NCBI GenBank assembly: GCA_015501075.1
Contig: JADNYJ010000130.1
Location: forward strand, 53,455 to 117,454
DNA length: 64,000 bases
Reading direction: 5' to 3'
From: Gymnopilus junonius
Taxonomy: Eukaryota; Basidiomycota; Agaricomycetes; Agaricales; Galerinaceae
The notes below the pieces were generated by a model. The model was not told the DNA's origin and searched no databases. It saw only the letters and a program-made list of their open reading frames with translations. Made by a program: the position numbers and the translations under genes. Every line of letters starts with the position of its first letter. The first letter of the stretch is position 1. Positions 58,452-64,000 of the stretch are shown here, in pieces.

Positions 58452-59790
58452 TTAAGATTTCAACACTTCTATCCATGCTCGCCTCATCACCCCTTCTTCA
58501 AAGTCCTTAGACTTCCAGAGCTTTTGAGAAGGACCTTTCGAAAGCGAAACCGAAAAAGGCAGGGTGACTTGCGCTCGCATGTAAATAGTCCTCCACCTCT
58601 CGCATGACAGAGTCGCAGAAGAGTCTGGAAGTGAAGTACGATCCTCGCAACATGATAAGCTCAAGACGTTGACATTCATCACCTTCTGGTAATATGTCCC
58701 ATCCCGAAGAGAGCCGATCAGACCAAAGGAATCGAGTGATATTCCTCCAGACAACATTGTCACCTGGATATATATAATTGACAACGAATCGGCGGAGGTG
58801 AGGGGAGAGATCACTCAGTCAGCTTCCCTCCGGCGGCTGATCGAAAAAGAAACTCAAGTGCATACGGAAAGATAGGCAGAAATCGAGGTGTAATTCAGTG
58901 AGTGAAGACCCAGCACCAAGCATTATCTCTAAAACCTTCAACAAATGAATGCGATTATGCTGTAAACTGACGATTCTGAGGGTATTCAATCTGGGCATTA
59001 TGAGCTTGTGGAATGGAGTTGGGACGTAAAGCTCGCCGCAGGAGATGGCCAAATGGTGCAGGTTAGACGTCGTAATTTCTTCATCGAATGTCCCTTGATG
59101 GATGCAGAACCCTCCGCATTCCATGGCGGGGCATGCCATCATAAGTTCCCCCAAAAAGTCCTGGTACATATATTCGGGGCATATAGACATGCGTAAGGTG
59201 ACGCCAAGGAAAGACAGAAGATATAGTCCTAAAGGGTTCGGAACGGTTGTATGGAAGGTAGAGGTGCCGCCAATTTGGTGAGGGTGAGAATATGAAGCCA
59301 GTCAAGGCAGTATGGGTCTCATCGAATTTGGGGGCCGTCAAGTCCACCAGATTTTCGAAATGGGCATCCGGCGAAAAGATCGTCGAGAGGTGACAAGCTG
59401 ACCAATGCACATCAAGTCTGGATTGGGGCGATGATAATCCTGGAGGCGATTCGCCTGAACCTGTGTATTTGAGGTAGATAGAAGGCTGTATCGAGCGAAA
59501 GTTTTCCTTCCACCATCGAATAAGATCTAAACCTTTCCTATCGAAGACATGTAACGCGCCCTCGGGTTGTGTCAACTCGTCATAATATAACGGTAGACGG
59601 ACGCAGTCCCATAGTGGCTGGACATCCAATGCAGCGATCCTCCAAGATTTGAAGATGCTGCAGAACGGAAGTGGTGCTCATGAAGGATGGAGTCGATGAT
59701 TTTCATCTGGATGGCGTACTTCTGGCAGGTATGAGCCGAATATCTCCGAGGATATCGAAAGGCAGCGTTTGAGCAAGAGAAGATATACCT
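58452..59790 (-). pseudogene. F-box-like protein, broken
   Basis: Reading from about 59790 the minus strand gives an F-box start (TLPFDIL, then EIFGSYLPE after a one-base shift). A TGA stop follows at 59680-59678, then FKSWRIAALDVQPLWDCVRLP, a Trp-rich middle, FPWRHLTHVYMPRI, then a second shift at the TTTTTGGGGG run near 59165, followed by CGGFCIHQGTFDEEITTSN and LTELHLDFC. The final exon contains WKSKDFEEGVMRRAW, a usual ending of this agaric family. Three lesions make it a pseudogene, though the homopolymer shift could be an assembly error. Confidence 0.65.
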
Positions 59791-60342
59791 GCCTTGAAAG
59801 ATGATTAAGTTAAAATGTGAGCCTTCAGCAAAGGCAAGGAGAGGGTCGAGCTATGTACTGTAGCCTTACTGCCTGAAAGCTGAGTGGCAAACTGATTTAA
59901 TTGGAGATGGAGGCTGTGAGTAGCCTATATATGCGATGGTCTTCTTGATTCTCAAGTTTGACATTTGACGTGTTGGAGAGCTGAAGATAATATAGTCGTT
60001 TACTTGGGTCCTATACTGAAGATGAAGCGTTCTGACACTTGTTATTGACGTTGGATAGGGTATATTGATTGTACATGCAGCCACTACGAATGGCGGGAAT
60101 ACTAGAAACGACAGTGGTGGTTTAGATAGGGACCCTAGGGCGTGAAATAAGAATAGAATGATGAGAGAAAGGAAGGGGGAATTACAGTCCAAAAGGTCCA
60201 AAGAGCGTGTGGAGAAGGGTAAACTATATAATGTTACACGAAAAATTCGGTGTATAGGCCAAAGCGAAAGCGCCTGCAGCATCGTCAAAGGCCTATGAGA
60301 CAATGAGTACAGGAAATAAGGCTAAAGAAATCGTAACGTACC
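59791..60342. other. intergenic region
   Basis: About 550 bases; a minus frame at 59866-60303 lacks motifs and I do not support it. Confidence 0.35.
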
Positions 60343-60699
60343 TCAATACGAAGGATCAACCTCCGGAACATCCTTGTTCATCCCCCTTCCGCCAGCGACC
60401 CATACAGCCTTCCTCATCGTGAAGGCGAGGTAAAACATCCCAAACAGGAACAAAAGTAAGCCAGCTCTTGCGAATGGCGACGGTGTTGGCAGCCTGAATC
60501 TCGGGTCCGAGTCGAAGGCGGGCAAAGGTTCTCGTCGCACTCGACCACGACGAGGGGCATCCTCCTCGATGTCCTGTGAGAAAGATAACCTTGGGTGTTC
60601 CTCGCTAGATTCGTAGGGAGGAGGGTATGAGGGTGTATCAGGGCGTAATGTCGGGCTATAGGCGGGGTCAGTGGGTAAGGGCGTGTACTTGGGTGCCAT
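60343..60699 (-). CDS. small single-span membrane protein, paralogue 2
   Basis: One uninterrupted frame of 118 residues begins at the ATG at 60699. It is Pro/Tyr/Ser-rich at the N terminus (PSYPPPYESSEEHP), has an acidic and then a dibasic stretch (RRGRVRREP), then DPRFRLPTPSPFAR and one membrane segment (AGLLLFLFGMFYLAF), and a short tail. It shares the DPRF plus Pro-rich plus membrane-span arrangement with the gene at 53649-54213. The length and simple topology suggest a cytosol-facing tail on a secretory-pathway membrane. Function is unknown. Confidence 0.7.
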   Translation of the reverse strand: MAPKYTPLPTDPAYSPTLRPDTPSYPPPYESSEEHPRLSFSQDIEEDAPRRGRVRREPLPAFDSDPRFRLPTPSPFARAGLLLFLFGMFYLAFTMRKAVWVAGGRGMNKDVPEVDPSY

Positions 60700-63600
60700 G
60701 AAGGTTTGGACTGATGAGCAAATGGCGTTTGTCGCTGTTCATCGTGGTGACGAGAATGTTTGTCTGTATTAGAACGACAAGGCATCCCTCTTGCCGAGAC
60801 ATCCGTGGGACGAGAACAATCAAAGATTACTGCTGGAGTGTACTTCGACTGGGCGTAGTCAATTCAAAGCTAAAATTGACATGATTCGGCTTCCAAAAAT
60901 TTGTATTACTACACATGCTGTTGACTCGCAAGGTTTGCAGGCATAAGCGCATCTCCTGCAACGTTGTGACCAATCCCAAAGGCTGGATTGTCCCGCAGCA
61001 TCCTACAGCGAATAACTATGTTCAAGGCAAGCAAATGAGACAATTCAAAATTACTTGCAGGTCTGGTGCGGCCATTGTTGGAACCAAATCAAGTAACAAT
61101 TTTTTTAGATTGCTGGGAATTATTACTACGACAGGCCGGCGATCCGCAAGGGCCACGTACGACATGGGCGAGACTGAGGAAATATCCACTGGAGAATATA
61201 GTGCATCGGGAGCAAGAAAAAGCGTGAGGAGAAGCAGAAGGACTTTCACGGTTGAAGAAGGCGTGACGACGGTGAAGGATGTTTATATATTTTATGCAGA
61301 GTCAGGAACACATGACGGCACGTTTCATGATATGCGTAAGGCGCTAAACACTCCTGTGGCCGGACTATTTAATAGCTCAGCTAAATGGTATTATTGACTT
61401 ACAAAGTTTAAGAATATGATTTAGCACGACAATAAAAGATAGATTTTCCCAAATATTTACTAAATTATAGACAAATTTATCATTTAACTCATTAGCAGAG
61501 CAAAAAAGATTCCTTTTAAGTCGACTCAGTGCAATCTTATTGTCTTCTCTAAATTTTGTAAGCCAACAATTAGATTTGGTGGAGCTAACAAATAGTCCGG
61601 CCGCAGGAGTGAAAGAACAACTAGAGAAAGGCCTTGAAGCAGCGATTACTAAATGGCCTCATGCATATTACATATGCAACGTTCCTGCAGGCACGGAAAG
61701 CGACGCTTTTAATATTTCCTTCTTTCGTAACTCTTTAAACGATATTTACGTACTTGCAATTAGTGCTATAGCTCACCTCTCAATAAAAGATGGATTTAAA
61801 TCGAAACGCATCGTTGAATTTATAAATACTAGGGATGTAATTTGCTGGGGCTACTCACTTCCGTGACTATTCCCAGTCGAACTGGTTTGTTAATATATTT
61901 TTCCTCTTTCCTTCACACTCCATGTGTGACAAAAGGATGATTATGAGAATTCAAAGGTTCTAGATATAGAAGCATTGGAGGTAGCCGCCTCGCAATGGAA
62001 ATACTTTGACTTTAACTCTTGAAACTACTGTGATGTGTTCGTACACAAATAATTGAACAGGAAGTTGTCTTGTGCTCAGCTTACAAGGGCCGATTTCTTC
62101 AAATATGGTACCTTGAGAAAGACAAGAACCGCATTCTCAACTGGGGCTTGACGATAACCTCTTTTTAAACATATTTGAATATTTGGACAGGAATATTTGG
62201 ACAGAGGTAATGTTGGCAAGCATTAGATTTATTTAAACATTGATTATCAGGTCCGAGTCCGAGTGCCTCGGGTCTACCAGTGCTACTAAGTACTACGAAA
62301 CAGATATCAAGCAGTATGGCATTTCAAAATAAGGAAAAGAAGCTCCATGTAATAGGCCGTTGCGTCAGTCATCTGCGACATTTGTAAGGACAGATTGGAA
62401 TTCGAAGGCACGACAAATGTCGTACTGTTCGTAATCATTCCGTTTAGATAACACTCCTTGAATATTCCGGCGAAGTTTCTGCAATCAGTCGAATTATCCT
62501 TAAGAAACGGGCGCCAGGTACGGGAGTGGCTGCAAGTCGGCATTTACAATATCAGAATTCTACCAACTAAACGCCTTGTACCTTTCACGCCTTGTAGACG
62601 GAATAATGCGGCAGATAGCCCGTCTTCTTTTTCTATGATCTTTTTCACAGGTGCAGACTGCCCTGGGAGGACGAGAGCCAATAAGAGAGCTCAAGCTAAA
62701 CAGCACACGTGGGGAGCCGGAACCGGATCAGGTGTCAAGTACGTGCGGGTCAATCAAGCGAATCAAGAGGCAGGAAGAGTGTTCCGCTCCAAGTTGATGG
62801 CACAAGCCCTCGTTCCGACTCCCCCCATGATGACAATAAGGTGTACAAATCCAAGTTAGCAATGGGTAATCGATACGGAACGCTGGTGGGTTACTGGCAA
62901 ATGGGAGCAAAGTAGCGAATGATGTGTTGAGGTGTTAATTAATACTTTCCTTTCATGACCTACTTCGCATTTACTGTCGTTGTCGACATTACGCTCGCAC
63001 GAGCATTACGGTCTGTCAATTTACGGACTTTGGACAGATGGAAGGTGAAGTCACTTTTCTCTTGATTCCCACTTTCTTGCACCTTTCTCTAATTGATGTC
63101 TGAATGAGGTACAAGCCCCCAGCGTAAAAGCCTCCCATACCCAGGCCCTCTCTTCCTTAGACATCCTTCCCCTCTCTCGACTTGACAATTACAGCACTCC
63201 CACTCCACAAAAACACTCATCAGGCTTCGGAACCCGGATGGAATACTATAATTAAATATATGCTTTGGACCACGGTACGCCTATGCCTAAACCTTCGCAG
63301 TGGTATGACAGGACCGAGATATGCACGACATATTCAGTGATCATGATGACGTGATTTCAACTCTCATCTTGTCTGAAACGAATATCACTGCCCAGGGCAG
63401 TATTCTGTTAGACGTGTAGGCTGAGATTAACTTGTATTAATGGTATGGATCTAGGTAAAAATAAGACCGAAATCTTCCTTGTTCTAGCCACCGAGGTAAA
63501 CCCGTTACCTGCTTACCAGCATTGGGAACAATTCAGATCGAACCCATGTAAATGCTGGATAGTGTTCCCGAAGGTTCGAACAAAAATTTCGTTCTGGACT

Positions 63601-64000
63601 TCTAGGTCCATGATTAATAGATAGGGTTCTGATGATCTGAAAAAAAGAAAACAATGGAAGGAAGCGGGAAACAGCCAGTCAAGATCAAGTGGAGTGGAGA
63701 CGGTGAGTTAGCCTGCTTTCTGACCAGAATACCCAGTACGCAACGTGTCCGCTTACGGCCCTTGTCTGACAGTCGGAAATTTCCCCAAGATATCAAATAA
63801 ACGACTATGTCCTTGTGTATTGCGGATTTACGTTTTTGATATCCAGCAATCCGGAGTAAAGATGAATATGTTCATATGGACATGGAGCATCAGCACACAG
63901 AATGACTTGCTGATGATATGACCTTACCACACACTACAATGCACTCGAATACAAGGATTTCCTGGCCAGTAAGGGCGAGCCATGGACACACTTGCAGAAG
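60700..64000. other. stretch with no firmly supported gene
   Basis: Frames at 60915-61397 and 61540-61866 (+) have amino-acid compositions that could be coding (e.g. SARATYDMGETEEIS; LEAAITKWPHAYYICN) but no family is recognised and no splice chain was found. The frames at 62458-62915 (+) look non-coding. Nothing is visible in 62916-64000. Confidence 0.3.

Noticed and set aside
1..64000. CRISPR arrays, bacterial operons, rRNA
   Set aside because: No regularly spaced short repeats, no ribosome-binding-site-led gene runs and no rRNA-like sequence; the gene structure is clearly eukaryotic.

Overview
The window looks like nuclear DNA of a mushroom-forming basidiomycete (Agaricomycetes). Genes are split by many short GT-AG introns of about 45-75 bases. 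Families typical of agarics recur: multi-span membrane proteins of the DUF6533/DUF6534 kind, F-box proteins without strong primary motifs, an F-box-linked nucleotidyltransferase-fold protein, a kinase-like orphan, an HNH protein, P450 and aminoglycoside-phosphotransferase (APH) relatives, and a TOK-type potassium channel. No rRNA, tRNA or CRISPR was found. All assignments come from reading the sequence and remembered family motifs; no database search was run.

Layout. 1-1.6 kb: no convincing gene. 2.1-3.4 kb: a multi-span membrane protein gene (minus). 4.5-13.0 kb: the most interesting stretch. It holds two UstYa-type (DUF3328) oxidase genes, two serine peptidases of the prolyl-iminopeptidase family (S33), and a small secreted precursor-like gene whose exons repeat an aromatic/aliphatic/Gly segment followed by an acidic linker and Arg-Arg. 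Together these resemble a fungal ribosomal peptide (dikaritin-like) pathway: secretion, Kex2-type cleavage, oxidation by UstYa enzymes, trimming by peptidases. 13.6-14.2 kb: a PIF/Harbinger-derived inverted-repeat element. 14.3-14.8 kb: a small secreted protein gene.

16.5-25.5 kb is a duplication-rich area. Two decayed copies of a dienelactone-hydrolase locus lie here. One is fused to a truncated copy of the 3' end of the 2.1-3.4 kb membrane-protein gene. Also here are an APH pseudogene and a compact 47-residue cysteine/histidine mini-protein gene. 27.6-28.5 kb is a pyrimidine-rich tract with imperfect long tandem repeats. A CACTA-type miniature element sits at 29.6 kb.

30-40 kb carries a TMEM53-like C-terminal remnant, an intact HNH gene, a frameshifted kinase-like gene, an intact F-box gene and a broken P450. 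41-48 kb is a transposon nest: a Mutator-like element with a perfect 9-base target duplication, a miniature element, a second APH pseudogene, an intact nucleotidyltransferase-fold gene, and two inverted-repeat elements of 794 bases each, one of them with GCGAAGCGC hairpins. 49.8-52.3 kb encodes the TOK potassium channel. 53.6-60.7 kb holds two related small single-span membrane proteins flanking a decayed DUF6533 gene and a decayed F-box gene. The last 3 kb has no gene that I recognise.

Many genes carry one or two frameshifts, several in homopolymer runs. These may be real decay or uncorrected assembly errors, and that affects how the pseudogene calls should be read.
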